In this document: piece by piece, positions 32,405-40,717 of the stretch
How positions within the stretch are numbered: position 1 is the stretch's first letter
Layout: each line of letters opens with the position of its first letter
Origin: an uncultured Oscillospiraceae bacterium
GTDB lineage: Bacteria > Bacillota > Clostridia > Oscillospirales > Oscillospiraceae
Reading direction: 5' to 3'
Length of the DNA: 64,000 nucleotides
Assembly (NCBI GenBank): GCA_910579725.1
Contig: CAJTUD010000008.1
Coordinates: 1-64,000 of the forward strand
Notes under the pieces: generated by a model
Told to the model about the DNA's origin: nothing
What the model saw: only the letters and a program-made list of their open reading frames with translations
The model's database searches: none
Translations under genes and position numbers: made by a program

Positions 32405-33481
32405 TCACAGCTGGACAATCCAGTCCATATCATCAGCTACCACGCCGGTCTGCATCCCATAGATCTGATCGTAGAGCTTCTGGCTTACAGGGCCCACGCC
32501 GCCGTCATGGATGACGATATCCCGGCCCATGTACTTCAGGTAGCCGATGGGGGAGATCACACAGGCAGTGCCGGTGGCCCAGGCTTCCTGGAGAGAGCCG
32601 TCTTTGCTGGCGGCCTCAATCTCCTGGATGGAGAGCCGGCGCTCGCTGACCTTGTATCCCCATTTGCGCAGCAGAGTAATGGTACTGTCCCGGGTAACGC
32701 CGGGGAGGATGGAGCCGCCCAGAGGGGCGGTAATGACTTCGTCCCCAATCATGAAGAATGCGTTGGAGGTACCCACCTCCTCCACATACTTGTGCTCATG
32801 CGCATCCAGCCACAGAACCTCCTTGCAGCCGTTCTCCAGGGCTTTTTTGGTGGCCCGCATGCCGCCGGCGTAGTTGCCGCCCACCTTGGCGAAACCGGTA
32901 CCGCCCACGGCGGCGCGGATGTACTCGTCCTCCACATAGATGTGGCTGCCGGTCAGTCCGCCCCGGTTGATGTCATAGTAAGCACCCACGGCGCAGAGAA
33001 TGATGATGAAATGATAGTGCTTGGCGGGTTCCACGGAGAAGCTCACCTCATCGGAGATGATATACGGCCGGATATAGAGCGCGGTGCCGGGCTCGGAAGG
33101 GATCCAGTCCGCATCCACCTTCACGGTAGCTTTCACCGCTTCGACAAAGAGCTCTTCGTCCATGGGAGGAATGCACATGCGCTCGTTGGTGCGGTTGAGC
33201 CGCTTGGCGTTCATATCCGGGCGGAAGAGATTGATCTTCTTGTCCGGGGTCAGGTACGCCTTCATGCCCTCGAACATCATCTGGGCGTAGTGGAGGACGC
33301 AGCTGGCGGGGTCCAGGCTGATGGGGCCGTAGGGAACGATCTTGCCGTCATGCCAGCCCTGGCCCTCGTCGTAGTCCATGATGAACATGTGGTCGGTGAA
33401 GTACTTGCCGAAGCCCAGGTTGCTCTGGTCCGGCTTGGGCTTGGGGTTCGTGGTGCGGGTCACAGGAAAATTGTAGGACAT
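32405..33481 (-). CDS. ilvE: Branched-chain amino acid aminotransferase
   Basis: The 358-residue PLP enzyme (fold type IV) exchanges amino groups between Glu and the 2-oxoacids of Val, Leu and Ile. Class-IV marks include HYAQMMFEGMKAY, the PLP lysine K199 in GTGFAKVGGNYAGG, WLDAHEHKYVEEVGTSNAFF, and PGVTRDSTITLLRKWGYKVSERRLSI. It is the last gene before a strong terminator and lies downstream of a VOR-type oxidoreductase operon. This supports a branched-chain role for the whole cluster. The 99-base gap before it holds hairpins and may contain its own weak promoter. Confidence 0.95.
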   Translation of the reverse strand: MSYNFPVTRTTNPKPKPDQSNLGFGKYFTDHMFIMDYDEGQGWHDGKIVPYGPISLDPASCVLHYAQMMFEGMKAYLTPDKKINLFRPDMNAKRLNRTNERMCIPPMDEELFVEAVKATVKVDADWIPSEPGTALYIRPYIISDEVSFSVEPAKHYHFIIILCAVGAYYDINRGGLTGSHIYVEDEYIRAAVGGTGFAKVGGNYAGGMRATKKALENGCKEVLWLDAHEHKYVEEVGTSNAFFMIGDEVITAPLGGSILPGVTRDSTITLLRKWGYKVSERRLSIQEIEAASKDGSLQEAWATGTACVISPIGYLKYMGRDIVIHDGGVGPVSQKLYDQIYGMQTGVVADDMDWIVQL

Positions 33482-33510
33482 TTTCTATTCCACCTTTCAG
33501 GTTATTCATA

Positions 33511-33568
33511 CTTTTTCTCGAGAGAAAAAGGTTCAAAAAGAGCTTTTGCGCGAAACTATCCGTTTCGC
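33511..33568. repeat. Two hairpins between the VOC gene and ilvE
   Basis: CTTTTTCTCG and its complement form a perfect 20-base palindrome (33511-33530). GCGAAAC (33550-33556) pairs with GTTTCGC (33562-33568), followed on the minus strand by GCAAAAGCTCTTTTTG. The second could act as an attenuator or partial terminator before ilvE. Confidence 0.45.
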
Positions 33569-33580
33569 TTATGCCGGAGG

Positions 33581-33997
33581 CTATGCCTTGCCGGTACTGC
33601 CGATCTCCAGCAGGTTGCCTTCCGGGTCCGCCACATAAAAGTTGCGGATGCCGAAGGGGTAGGTTGTAGGCGTGCCAAGGGGGAAGGAGACGTTCAGCGC
33701 CGACAGCCGCGCATATTCCGCGTCCACATCAGCGAAGCGGGGCAGCCAAAGGGCGATCTCAAAGGTCTGATTGAGCCCCTTCGGGGGCGCATAGGGCTCT
33801 CCGAGGGACTGAGCGAAGGCCCTGCGGCTGTATATGAACAGGGACAGCTCCCCGCTGGCCGTCCGGAACTCCGCAAAATCTCCCCCGTCCCACTGGGTCT
33901 GAAAGCCCAGTATGTCCCGATAAAAGGGGACCATGGTTTCCATACTTCCGGCCAGCAGGCAGGCGCCTACCCGCGCCTCTTTTCCAAGGACCGTCAT
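33581..33997 (-). CDS. VOC (glyoxalase/bleomycin-resistance fold) family protein
   Basis: The 138-residue protein has two beta-alpha-beta-beta-beta modules: GSMETMVPFYRDILGFQTQWDGGDFAEFRTASGELSLFIY and LPRFADVDAEYARLSALNVSF ... IRNFYVADPEGNLLEIG. The final E in LLEIG is a usual metal ligand. VOC proteins isomerise or cleave small oxo-compounds, or bind ligands; no specific reaction can be read. The ATG overlaps the nitrilase stop by 4 bases, so it is coupled to it. Confidence 0.88.
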   Translation of the reverse strand: MTVLGKEARVGACLLAGSMETMVPFYRDILGFQTQWDGGDFAEFRTASGELSLFIYSRRAFAQSLGEPYAPPKGLNQTFEIALWLPRFADVDAEYARLSALNVSFPLGTPTTYPFGIRNFYVADPEGNLLEIGSTGKA

Positions 33998-34791
33998 ACC
34001 GGCCGGTCCAGCGCGTACAGCTCCGGCCTCCGGTCTCGAAACACGTTGATGGAGGAGCGGATGCCCTCGATGACCGAGAAGTCCGCCTCGCCGGTGATGA
34101 TTTCCTCCTGGTCCCCGGCCTTCGCCAGGTACTCGCCCCAGGGATCAATGACGGCGCTGTGTCCGCCGCAGCGGGTTTCTCCTGCCGTCCCCACGCTGTT
34201 GCACAGAGCCAGAAACATCTGGTTCTCAATGGCCCGGGCCCGAGCCAGGGTTTCCAGATGCATGGTCCGCTTCTCCGGCCATTGGGCCACGGCGAAGAGC
34301 AGGTCCACCCCCTCCAGGGTCATGGTCCGGACGAGCTCGGGGAACCGGATGTCGTAGCAGATGATCAGCCCGCAGGACTTGCCGTCCAGCGTAAACCGGC
34401 AGGTATGCCATCCGCACTGGAAGGACTCATGCTCCCCGGAGGGCGTAAAGAGGTGGGTCTTGTCGTACTCCGCGGCGATCGCGCCGGTGCGGTCGAAGAC
34501 GTAGGCGGTGTTGAAGAACCCCTCCGTCCGTTTGTTCGCCACGCTGCCGCAGACGATGTTGATATTCAGCTCCCTTGCCAGGGCAGAGAAAACGGCCTTT
34601 GTCCGCTCCCCGTCCCGGTCGGCGCAGGGCTCCAGGTCTTCGGGGAAAAAACCGGTATTCCAGGTCTCCGGCAGGACCGCCACGTCCGGGTGTTTCGCCG
34701 CCACGGCGGCGCGGATCAGCTCCTCCGCGTGGGCAAAATTGTAATTGACCTCCCCCAGACGCATGTCCATTTGAATGCAGGAAATTTTCAT
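33994..34791 (-). CDS. Carbon-nitrogen hydrolase, omega-amidase (Nit2/YafV)-like
   Basis: The 265-residue nitrilase-superfamily enzyme has the Glu-Lys-Cys triad E42 (LPETWNTGF), K111 (EYDKTHLF) and C145 (IICYDIRFPEL). The E-motif with TGF nearby resembles omega-amidases, which hydrolyse 2-oxoglutaramate or 2-oxosuccinamate left by transaminases using Gln or Asn. Its operon position among 2-oxoacid enzymes and an aminotransferase fits this, but another small amide is possible. It is cytoplasmic. Confidence 0.85.
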   Translation of the reverse strand: MKISCIQMDMRLGEVNYNFAHAEELIRAAVAAKHPDVAVLPETWNTGFFPEDLEPCADRDGERTKAVFSALARELNINIVCGSVANKRTEGFFNTAYVFDRTGAIAAEYDKTHLFTPSGEHESFQCGWHTCRFTLDGKSCGLIICYDIRFPELVRTMTLEGVDLLFAVAQWPEKRTMHLETLARARAIENQMFLALCNSVGTAGETRCGGHSAVIDPWGEYLAKAGDQEEIITGEADFSVIEGIRSSINVFRDRRPELYALDRPV

Positions 34792-34802
34792 AAGCTGCCT
34801 CC

Positions 34803-35549
34803 TTACAGGCGAATCGCCGTCTCCAGGGCGATAGACAGATACCGCTCATAATCGGACTCCGGATGCGCTCCCATAAGTCCGCGCTCCCACTGGCTTCCCG
34901 CCAGACTGTCGGCAGTATACAAAAACTGGCAGACCTCTTTCCCCCGGAACTGCCCGGCGGCCATGACGGAGGCGCATTCCATTTCTACCGCGCCGCAGCC
35001 CTCCGCCCGGCGTTCCGCGACCTTTCCGGGCGTCTCACGATAAATGGCGTCGGTGGTCCAGGTCTTGCTGCGGACGTAGGGCAGCTCCAGCTCGTCGAAG
35101 ATTGCCGCCAGACGGTCCGCCGTGGGGATCTCCACATAGTCAGAGGGCGGCAGGTAGTGGAAGCTGGTCCCTTCGTCCCGGTAGGCGGCTGTGGGGACAA
35201 TCAGGTGTCCGGCGGGCAGGTCCGCGTCCAATCCGCCGCAGGTCCCAAAGAGCAGGACTTTCTCCGCGCCCTTGACCCACACCTCCTCCAAAATCCCCAC
35301 CGTGGCGGGGCCGCCGAGGGTGGTGAGGTACAGCCCAAGGGTCTGTCCCTGGTAGGAAAAGCGGTAAATGGGTACTTTCACACAGGCGTTTATGGTGCTG
35401 ACGACCTCCACTGGAAGCCGCTTTTGCAGCGTATCTACAACCTTTCGCTGAAAGGTCACAAGCACGGTTTTCGGGAAGCCCTCCACCGGCTGTGCGAGAT
35501 GTACCGGTTTCAGCAGCTCCTCGCCGCCGTCAAAGCCATGGCGGATCAT
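34803..35549 (-). CDS. Nucleoside phosphorylase (PNP/UDP family)
   Basis: The 248-residue protein has LTTLGGPATVGILEEVWVKGAEKVLLFGTCGGLD (phosphate- and ribose-binding segments), IVPTAAYRDEGTSFHYLPPSDY and the family motif GCGAVEMECASVMAAGQFRG. It would split a purine or pyrimidine nucleoside with phosphate; specificity is not readable, though it is closest in layout to uridine-phosphorylase-like enzymes. Its ATG overlaps the gamma-subunit stop by 4 bases, so it is translated with the oxidoreductase. Why it belongs in this operon is unclear. Confidence 0.85.
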   Translation of the reverse strand: MIRHGFDGGEELLKPVHLAQPVEGFPKTVLVTFQRKVVDTLQKRLPVEVVSTINACVKVPIYRFSYQGQTLGLYLTTLGGPATVGILEEVWVKGAEKVLLFGTCGGLDADLPAGHLIVPTAAYRDEGTSFHYLPPSDYVEIPTADRLAAIFDELELPYVRSKTWTTDAIYRETPGKVAERRAEGCGAVEMECASVMAAGQFRGKEVCQFLYTADSLAGSQWERGLMGAHPESDYERYLSIALETAIRL

Positions 35550-36082
35550 TGATAGTCCCTTCCGGCCTGCAAAGCCTTCATGTTCAGCTCCACCAGCTGG
35601 GCCTTGCTGGGAGGCACCAGCTTGGCTACAGTTTCCCCGGTACCGTCGAAGGTCAGCTCGGGGTTATTTTTCAGCACGTGCCCCATCATGACCATATTCG
35701 CCAGAGTGGGAACGCCCGCGTCGTTGGCCATCTGGGTGGCGGGGATGTAGTAGACTTCCACGTCCTCCCGCGCCACCTTCTCGGAGATCAGGGTGGAATC
35801 CACGTAGATCTGTCCGCCGGGGACTACGGTGTCCACATACTTCTGTAAGCTGGGCAGATTCATGACGATCAGCACGTCCGGATCCGTGATAATGGGGGAG
35901 CCCACAGGATCATCGGACAAAATCACGTTGCAGTTGGCGGTGCCGCCCCGCATTTCGGGACCGTAGGAGGGCAGCCAGCTCACCTGCAAATCCTCCAGCA
36001 GACCCTTGTAGGCCAAAAACTTCCCAGCGAACAGGATGCCCTGCCCGCCGAAGCCGGCGATCATGATCTGAGTCGTCTTCAT
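35546..36082 (-). CDS. 2-oxoacid:ferredoxin oxidoreductase, gamma subunit
   Basis: The 178-residue subunit binds the CoA/2-oxoacid-handling gamma fold: QIMIAGFGGQGILFAGKFLAYKGL at the N-terminus, SWLPSYGPEMRGGTANCNVILSD, and DPDVLIVMNLPSLQKYVDTV. Its start overlaps the beta-subunit stop by 4 bases. Together with the alpha, beta and delta genes it completes a four-subunit VOR/KOR complex in the cytoplasm. Confidence 0.93.
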   Translation of the reverse strand: MKTTQIMIAGFGGQGILFAGKFLAYKGLLEDLQVSWLPSYGPEMRGGTANCNVILSDDPVGSPIITDPDVLIVMNLPSLQKYVDTVVPGGQIYVDSTLISEKVAREDVEVYYIPATQMANDAGVPTLANMVMMGHVLKNNPELTFDGTGETVAKLVPPSKAQLVELNMKALQAGRDYQ

Positions 36083-36840
36083 TTCGCCTCTCCCTCCTTT
36101 GCTGCGCTTCTGTCCTTATAGACACCCAGGGGATAGTAGGGCAGCATATCGCTTTCCACCCACTCCAACGCCTTCTGGGGCGTCATGCCCCAGTTGGTAG
36201 GACAGGCGGAGACCACCTCGATGAGGGAAAAACCCTTCTTATCGATCTGGTTCTGGAACGCCTTCTGGATAGCCTTCCCGGCGGCCTTCACGTTCTTCAC
36301 ATTATTCACCGCCACGCGGGCCACGTACTCCGGACCCTCCAGGGTAGAGAGCAGCTCGCAGACCTTGATGGGCCAGCCGCAGTGGTTCACATCCCGGCCG
36401 TAAGGGGAGGTCTGCGTCACCTGCCCGGGCAGGGAGGTGGGGGCCATCTGACCGCCGGTCATGCCGTAGATGGCATTGTTGACGAAGATCACTGTGATAT
36501 TCTCATTCCGGGCGGCGGCGTGTACGGTCTCCGCCATGCCGATGGAGGCCAGGTCGCCGTCCCCCTGGTAGGTAAAGACAATGTTGTCCGGACGGCACCG
36601 CTTGATGCCGGTGGCTGTGGCGGGGGCCCGGCCGTGAGCGGCCTCGATCATGTCGCAGGCAAAATAGTCGTAGGCCATAACCGCGCAGCCCACAGGGGCC
36701 ACGCCGATGGCCTCGCCCTCGATGCCCAGATTATCCATGGCCTCCGCCACCAGACGGTGGATAATGCCGTGGGGGCAGCCGGGGCAGTAGTGGAGCACCG
36801 CGTCCGTCAGGGATTTGGGCTTCTGGAATACAATCGCCAT
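36079..36840 (-). CDS. 2-oxoacid:ferredoxin oxidoreductase, beta subunit (TPP-binding)
   Basis: The 253-residue subunit binds thiamine pyrophosphate and, through C19 and C22 (HYCPGCPHG) plus a later Cys, an Fe-S cluster. The TPP motif GDGDLASIGMAE (93-104) is followed by NNAIYGMTGGQMAPTS. It catalyses the decarboxylation step, or, in reverse, carboxylation of an acyl-CoA-derived intermediate. It lies 1 base after the alpha gene. Confidence 0.94.
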   Translation of the reverse strand: MAIVFQKPKSLTDAVLHYCPGCPHGIIHRLVAEAMDNLGIEGEAIGVAPVGCAVMAYDYFACDMIEAAHGRAPATATGIKRCRPDNIVFTYQGDGDLASIGMAETVHAAARNENITVIFVNNAIYGMTGGQMAPTSLPGQVTQTSPYGRDVNHCGWPIKVCELLSTLEGPEYVARVAVNNVKNVKAAGKAIQKAFQNQIDKKGFSLIEVVSACPTNWGMTPQKALEWVESDMLPYYPLGVYKDRSAAKEGEAK

Positions 36841-36841
36841 A

Positions 36842-37903
36842 TCAGTTCGCTCCTTTCCGGGCTTCTCGAATCGAGGCCAGCACCTGATCCGGCGAGGGAA
36901 TCATGCCGCCGGTGCGGTTACAGAGACAGACGGGCCGCCTGCACTCGGTAGCCAGCCGCACATCCTCAATCATCTGCCCCATGTTCAGCTCCACGCAGAC
37001 GAAGCTCTTCACCTGCTCCGCCGCCTGCCGCAGGACTCTGGTGGGGAAAGGCCAGAGGGTAATGGGCCGGATGAGCCCTGCCCTGATTCCTTCCTTCCGG
37101 GCGCTCACCACAGCGTTCTTTGCCACACGGGAAGCGATGCCAAAAGCAACTATGCAGACATCCGCGTCCTCCATCATGTACTCTTCGTACATGACCTCAT
37201 TCTCCTCCACGGTCCTGTACCGCTCATACCGCTCGAAGTTTTTCCGCTCCAGCTCATCGGACTTGAGGTACAGAGAATTGACAATGTTGTGCTTCCGCTG
37301 CATCCTGGTACCGGTGAGAGCCCAGGGCTTGTCATAGGTTTCCACTTCCGCGTCCTCGAAGGTGATGGGCTCCATCATCTGTCCGATGGTGCCGTCCGCC
37401 AGAATCATGGTTGTCATCAAGTACTTGTCCGCCAGATTGAATCCTTTGACGGTAAGGCTGGCCATCTCCTGGACGGAAGCGGGAGCCAGAACGATCATCC
37501 GGTAGTCGCCGTGGCCGCCGCCTTTGGTGGCCTGAAAATAGTCAGACTGGCTGGGCTGAATGCCTCCCAGGCCGGGACCGCCCCGCTGAACGTTCACCAC
37601 GAAGGCGGGCACGTCAGAACCGGCTATGTAGCTCAGGCCCTCCCCTTTCAGGGAGATTCCGGGACTGGAGGAGGAGGTCATGACCCGCATCCCGGCGGCA
37701 GCCGCGCCGTAGACCATATTGATGGAGGCGATTTCGCTCTCCGCCTGAAGGAACACACCGCCGATCTTGGGCATCTTTTTCGCCATATAGGCGGCGATTT
37801 CCGTCTGGGGGGTGATGGGGTAGCCAAAATAGTGGCGGCAGCCCGCCCGGATGGCGGCCTCCGCAATGGCTTCGTTGCCCTTCATTAAAACTCTTTCTGC
37901 CAT
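36842..37903 (-). CDS. vorB: 2-oxoacid:ferredoxin oxidoreductase, alpha subunit (VorB-like)
   Basis: The 353-residue subunit starts MAERVLMKGNEAIAEAAIRAGCRHYFGYPITPQTEIAAYM and has GAAAAGMRVMTSSSSPGISLKGEGLSYIAG and DVPAFVVNVQRGGPGLGGIQPSQSDYFQ. The C-terminal domain (EEYMMEDADVCIVAFGIASRVAKNAV) completes it. It matches the VorB type of 3-methyl-2-oxobutanoate:ferredoxin oxidoreductase more than pyruvate enzymes, which are single-chain in most Clostridia. The neighbouring ilvE supports branched-chain substrates. 2-Oxoglutarate use cannot be excluded from sequence alone. Confidence 0.9.
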   Translation of the reverse strand: MAERVLMKGNEAIAEAAIRAGCRHYFGYPITPQTEIAAYMAKKMPKIGGVFLQAESEIASINMVYGAAAAGMRVMTSSSSPGISLKGEGLSYIAGSDVPAFVVNVQRGGPGLGGIQPSQSDYFQATKGGGHGDYRMIVLAPASVQEMASLTVKGFNLADKYLMTTMILADGTIGQMMEPITFEDAEVETYDKPWALTGTRMQRKHNIVNSLYLKSDELERKNFERYERYRTVEENEVMYEEYMMEDADVCIVAFGIASRVAKNAVVSARKEGIRAGLIRPITLWPFPTRVLRQAAEQVKSFVCVELNMGQMIEDVRLATECRRPVCLCNRTGGMIPSPDQVLASIREARKGAN

Positions 37904-37919
37904 GGTTTCCCTCCTTCTC

Positions 37920-38126
37920 CTACTTCTCCACGGTGATGATGCAGTCCGGACACATGGTCGCGCAGAAAGCGCAGGCGATGCACTCGTCCTGGTTTGTCAT
38001 CACCGCAGGGGAGTAGCCTTTTTTGTTGATCTGGTCCCTGGCAATCGCTAAAATGTGCTTGGGACAGGCATTCACGCAAAGGCCACAGCCCTTGCAGAGG
38101 TCTGTCTGAAACGTGACTTTTGCCAT
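37920..38126 (-). CDS. 2-oxoacid:ferredoxin oxidoreductase, delta subunit (2x[4Fe-4S] ferredoxin)
   Basis: The 68-residue ferredoxin-like subunit has two clusters, CKGCGLCVNACP and CIACAFCATMCP. It passes electrons between the TPP/Fe-S core and free ferredoxin. The ATG at 38126 follows AAGGAG at 8 bases; an upstream in-frame extension lacks a ribosome site. It is the first of the four VOR-type genes, the usual D-B-A-C order. Confidence 0.93.
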   Translation of the reverse strand: MAKVTFQTDLCKGCGLCVNACPKHILAIARDQINKKGYSPAVMTNQDECIACAFCATMCPDCIITVEK

Positions 38127-38139
38127 AGTCTTTCTCCTT

Positions 38140-38964
38140 CTATATGCCAAAATGAATGATGAATTTGTTTTCCACCTTTGCCCGTTCCAGAAGCTTGGTC
38201 AGTTTCTGGAAACCCGTTCTGCCGCCCACGGCGGCCAGCAGGGGGAAAATCGCGGCAGGCGGAATGAGAGTGACGCCATACCATGCCAGCCCCTTTCCGG
38301 GACGGTCCAGACTGTCCCAGTAAACATCTATCTCGGACAACGCCTCTCCTGCCTGGTTCAGCAAATCATCCTTGACCCAGGCGCAGACGTAGTTTTCCGG
38401 GGCGTAGTCCCCATAATCCCACCCTGGCTGTGGAGGCTGGTCCATTATGCCGAAAGTATGGGTGTCGCCCCGCCCCAGCTGCATGACTACTATGGTGTAG
38501 CCGTCCCCGGCAGGCTCTACGCCGGTTGGCGCAAAGTGGTGCTTTTTCCAGAACCGTTCACTCTCCCGGTTGCCTTTTACATAGCCCAGGCGGATATATC
38601 GGAATGGGAGGTGGAACAGCAATTCATGGAGGATAGCGCTTCCGACTCCGCGTCCCTGTAGGTCCTTCCGCAAGATGAACCAGCCGATGAACGCCGTCTC
38701 CGGGTTGGGGTAGTGCAGGATCAAGTCCAGTACGGCGCACAAACGATCCTCTCGATAAAATCCCAGAAAGTACTTGTCTTCCGGGGTGGTCCGGGGCGGC
38801 AGCTTGGTCAGGTCCTCGCGAAGGGTCTCCAGTTCGGGGCGCTCGTGCATGTGCTCATAGTATGTGGGATTCCCTTGGGCCAGAGAAAGAAGCTCCGGCA
38901 GGTCCTCTTCTGTGATGCGCCTTACTTGGTACTGTGTGGAAATTTGTTGAAAAGGCAAATCCAT
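38140..38964 (-). CDS. GNAT family acetyltransferase with a C-terminal extension
   Basis: The 274-residue protein has a GNAT domain (about 12-165) with FYREDRLCAVLDLI, the acetyl-CoA loop LRKDLQGRGVGSAIL and GYVKGNRESERFWKKHHFAPTG. The following ~105 residues (WDYGDYAPENYVCAWV, IDVYWDSLDRPGKGLAWYGVTLIPP) form a second small domain I do not recognise. The target is unknown. Its position between the acyl-CoA ligase and the oxidoreductase suggests a regulatory or tailoring role, but it could be a passenger. Confidence 0.82.
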   Translation of the reverse strand: MDLPFQQISTQYQVRRITEEDLPELLSLAQGNPTYYEHMHERPELETLREDLTKLPPRTTPEDKYFLGFYREDRLCAVLDLILHYPNPETAFIGWFILRKDLQGRGVGSAILHELLFHLPFRYIRLGYVKGNRESERFWKKHHFAPTGVEPAGDGYTIVVMQLGRGDTHTFGIMDQPPQPGWDYGDYAPENYVCAWVKDDLLNQAGEALSEIDVYWDSLDRPGKGLAWYGVTLIPPAAIFPLLAAVGGRTGFQKLTKLLERAKVENKFIIHFGI

Positions 38965-38970
38965 GGTTGG

Positions 38971-39513
38971 TTATCTCCCTCCTGTCAATGACCGGAATTG
39001 CCGTTCTGTCATGGTCTGGGACAAAATCTCCCAGAGCCGTTCACTGGCATTTTCGATGGGGACGGCTGCGGGGGCGCACTTCTCCCACTCCGCCGCCGCG
39101 TAGAGGAACGTGGACCAGCTCTCATTCAGCAGCTTTCCGTTCCGCAGGGCCGTGACATACAGGTTTTGCAGCAGAAAGTCAACTCCTTCCCGGTAAGCTT
39201 TCCCGTCCAGGCCGGATACGGCCTTTAAAAAGCCTGTTTCCGCTTCCGCGCCGTTCTCCAATATAGCATATATCCTCTGCGCCGAAGGTGTCAATGGCTT
39301 TTTCTGCCGGACTTCCTTTAATAAATAGTAGGTTTCTTTGGATAAATATGTGGTCCGCTTCCGGAATGCCTTACAGTAAAACAGCTCCTGCCGGTCGATC
39401 AGCTCCGTCACATCGCCCCAGCCGCACCCAATGTCCTCCAGCGCGGGCAGGTCCGGATTCGTGTTACATAACAGGATACCATATTTCTGCAAATACTTCA
39501 ATAAAAGATTCAT
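38971..39513 (-). CDS. Conserved hypothetical, winged-helix-like protein
   Basis: The 180-residue protein has an N-terminus MNLLLKYLQKYGILLCNTNPDLPALEDIGCGWGD, then FRKRTTYLSKETYYLLKEVRQKKPLTPSAQRIYAILENG, which looks like a helix-rich, winged-helix-type module. I do not recognise the family with certainty; an AlkZ-related fold is one possibility. It is sandwiched between the MinD-like and GNAT genes with gaps under 10 bases, so it belongs to the operon. Confidence 0.65.
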   Translation of the reverse strand: MNLLLKYLQKYGILLCNTNPDLPALEDIGCGWGDVTELIDRQELFYCKAFRKRTTYLSKETYYLLKEVRQKKPLTPSAQRIYAILENGAEAETGFLKAVSGLDGKAYREGVDFLLQNLYVTALRNGKLLNESWSTFLYAAAEWEKCAPAAVPIENASERLWEILSQTMTERQFRSLTGGR

Positions 39514-39522
39514 AAATATTCG

Positions 39523-40233
39523 TTAGCCGAACAGCGGCCCCACCTTAGGCGGACTCTTCTGCTCCGGCAGGTCAAAGTATTTCGCCTGCAGTCTCATCGC
39601 CAGCAGTCCGGGGACTTTCCCCGCCAGCTCCGCCGCCACAGCCTCCTCCGCGCTGGTCATCCACACCGGCAGGCCGCTGAGCTCGCTGAGCTTTTCCATA
39701 TAGGGAACCGCCGCCAACACTGTCTCCGCCGTTGTCTCGTGGGCCAAATTCCCGTTGTTGACAATAGCGGTAAAGGGCAGTCCGCCCGCCGCCTCGATCT
39801 CCCGCATAACCTCCAGCGCCTCCTCCGGCGTCCTGGTCAGAGGCCGGTATGGGTTTGCCACAAAAGCCATGCGGTAATTGCCCTCCTCCAGAATAAACGG
39901 CGCATACCGTCCCAAGGCATAAGCCCCCCGGTCGTCGCCGCCGATGTCCATGACGGCATAGAGGCTTTTATCCTCCACCAGCCGGTACGCCTCGGCGGGA
40001 AGGGCGGGGAGGTCCACGTTGGTATTGGCAAATTGGGGCGAGATAAGGTCCACCCCCGCTGCCTCCAGCTCGGAGGCGCTGTCCTTCGTTCGAAAGTAGG
40101 GGTTTACGATATCCAGGTCGGCGATGGCCGTCTTCTTCCCCTCCCGCGCCAGCAGAAGGGCGTAGTTGACGGCGATGTTGGTCTTACCGGAGCCGTAGTG
40201 TCCGGCGAAGAGAGTGACACGTTTATGGTCCAT
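39523..40233 (-). CDS. MinD/ParA-like P-loop ATPase
   Basis: The 236-residue cytoplasmic ATPase has a Walker A motif GHYGSGKTN (11-19), a switch region IADLDIVNPYFRTKD and a Walker B region LYAVMDIGGDDRGAYALGRY. Such CobQ/MinD-like proteins often accompany 2-oxoacid:ferredoxin oxidoreductase genes in Clostridia, where a role in Fe-S loading or assembly is plausible but not shown. I prefer the ATG at 40233, with GAGGAG 7-8 bases upstream, over the ATG at 40248. It overlaps the preceding GNAT gene by 11 bases. Confidence 0.82.
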   Translation of the reverse strand: MDHKRVTLFAGHYGSGKTNIAVNYALLLAREGKKTAIADLDIVNPYFRTKDSASELEAAGVDLISPQFANTNVDLPALPAEAYRLVEDKSLYAVMDIGGDDRGAYALGRYAPFILEEGNYRMAFVANPYRPLTRTPEEALEVMREIEAAGGLPFTAIVNNGNLAHETTAETVLAAVPYMEKLSELSGLPVWMTSAEEAVAAELAGKVPGLLAMRLQAKYFDLPEQKSPPKVGPLFG

Positions 40234-40717
40234 ATCGGGACTCCTCATTTAACTGCTTTTCCATGATCTCATATACCAGGATCACGCCGTTTTCCACCGG
40301 CCATTGGTTATGGCAAATTGTCCGGTATCCCCGGTGTTCATACAGCAGGCAGGCGGGAGGGGAGGCTTCCAGCCGGACAGCGGCGTACTGCCGGGCGGCT
40401 TCCCGCTCTAATTTCTCCATAATAAAGCTGCCGTATCCCCTGCCCTGGAACGCGGGCAGGACATACACTCTTGTAATATGGTCCTGCTGGGCAGTCCCGG
40501 TGCCGATCAAGTGGTTTCCCAGCCAAAGACCATACACGGCATTCTGCCAGACGTCCTGCAATACGGCATTTTCATCATGCAGGCTGCAAAAGGCATCTAC
40601 AATTTCTGGCAAATAATATTTGGGATATATCTCCCGCACCGTATGCTGGACCAGTGCCGCGATCTGCGCCGCGTGGCACTCCGCCGCTTTTTCAAATCGA
40701 ACGGCATCCACGGTCAT
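40223..40717 (-). CDS. GNAT family acetyltransferase
   Basis: The 164-residue protein has a GNAT core with GLWLGNHLIGTGTAQQDHITRVYVLPAFQGRGYGSFIMEKLE (acetyl-CoA loop QGRGYG) and ASPPACLLYEHRGYRTICHNQWPVENG. The substrate is unknown. Its ATG (40717) overlaps the stop codon of the acyl-CoA ligase gene in a TGATG arrangement, so it is translationally coupled to it. Protein acetylation that turns acyl-CoA synthetases off is common in bacteria, so control of the ligase is one idea; the ligase keeps the target-type Lys near its end. Confidence 0.85.
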   Translation of the reverse strand: MTVDAVRFEKAAECHAAQIAALVQHTVREIYPKYYLPEIVDAFCSLHDENAVLQDVWQNAVYGLWLGNHLIGTGTAQQDHITRVYVLPAFQGRGYGSFIMEKLEREAARQYAAVRLEASPPACLLYEHRGYRTICHNQWPVENGVILVYEIMEKQLNEESRYGP

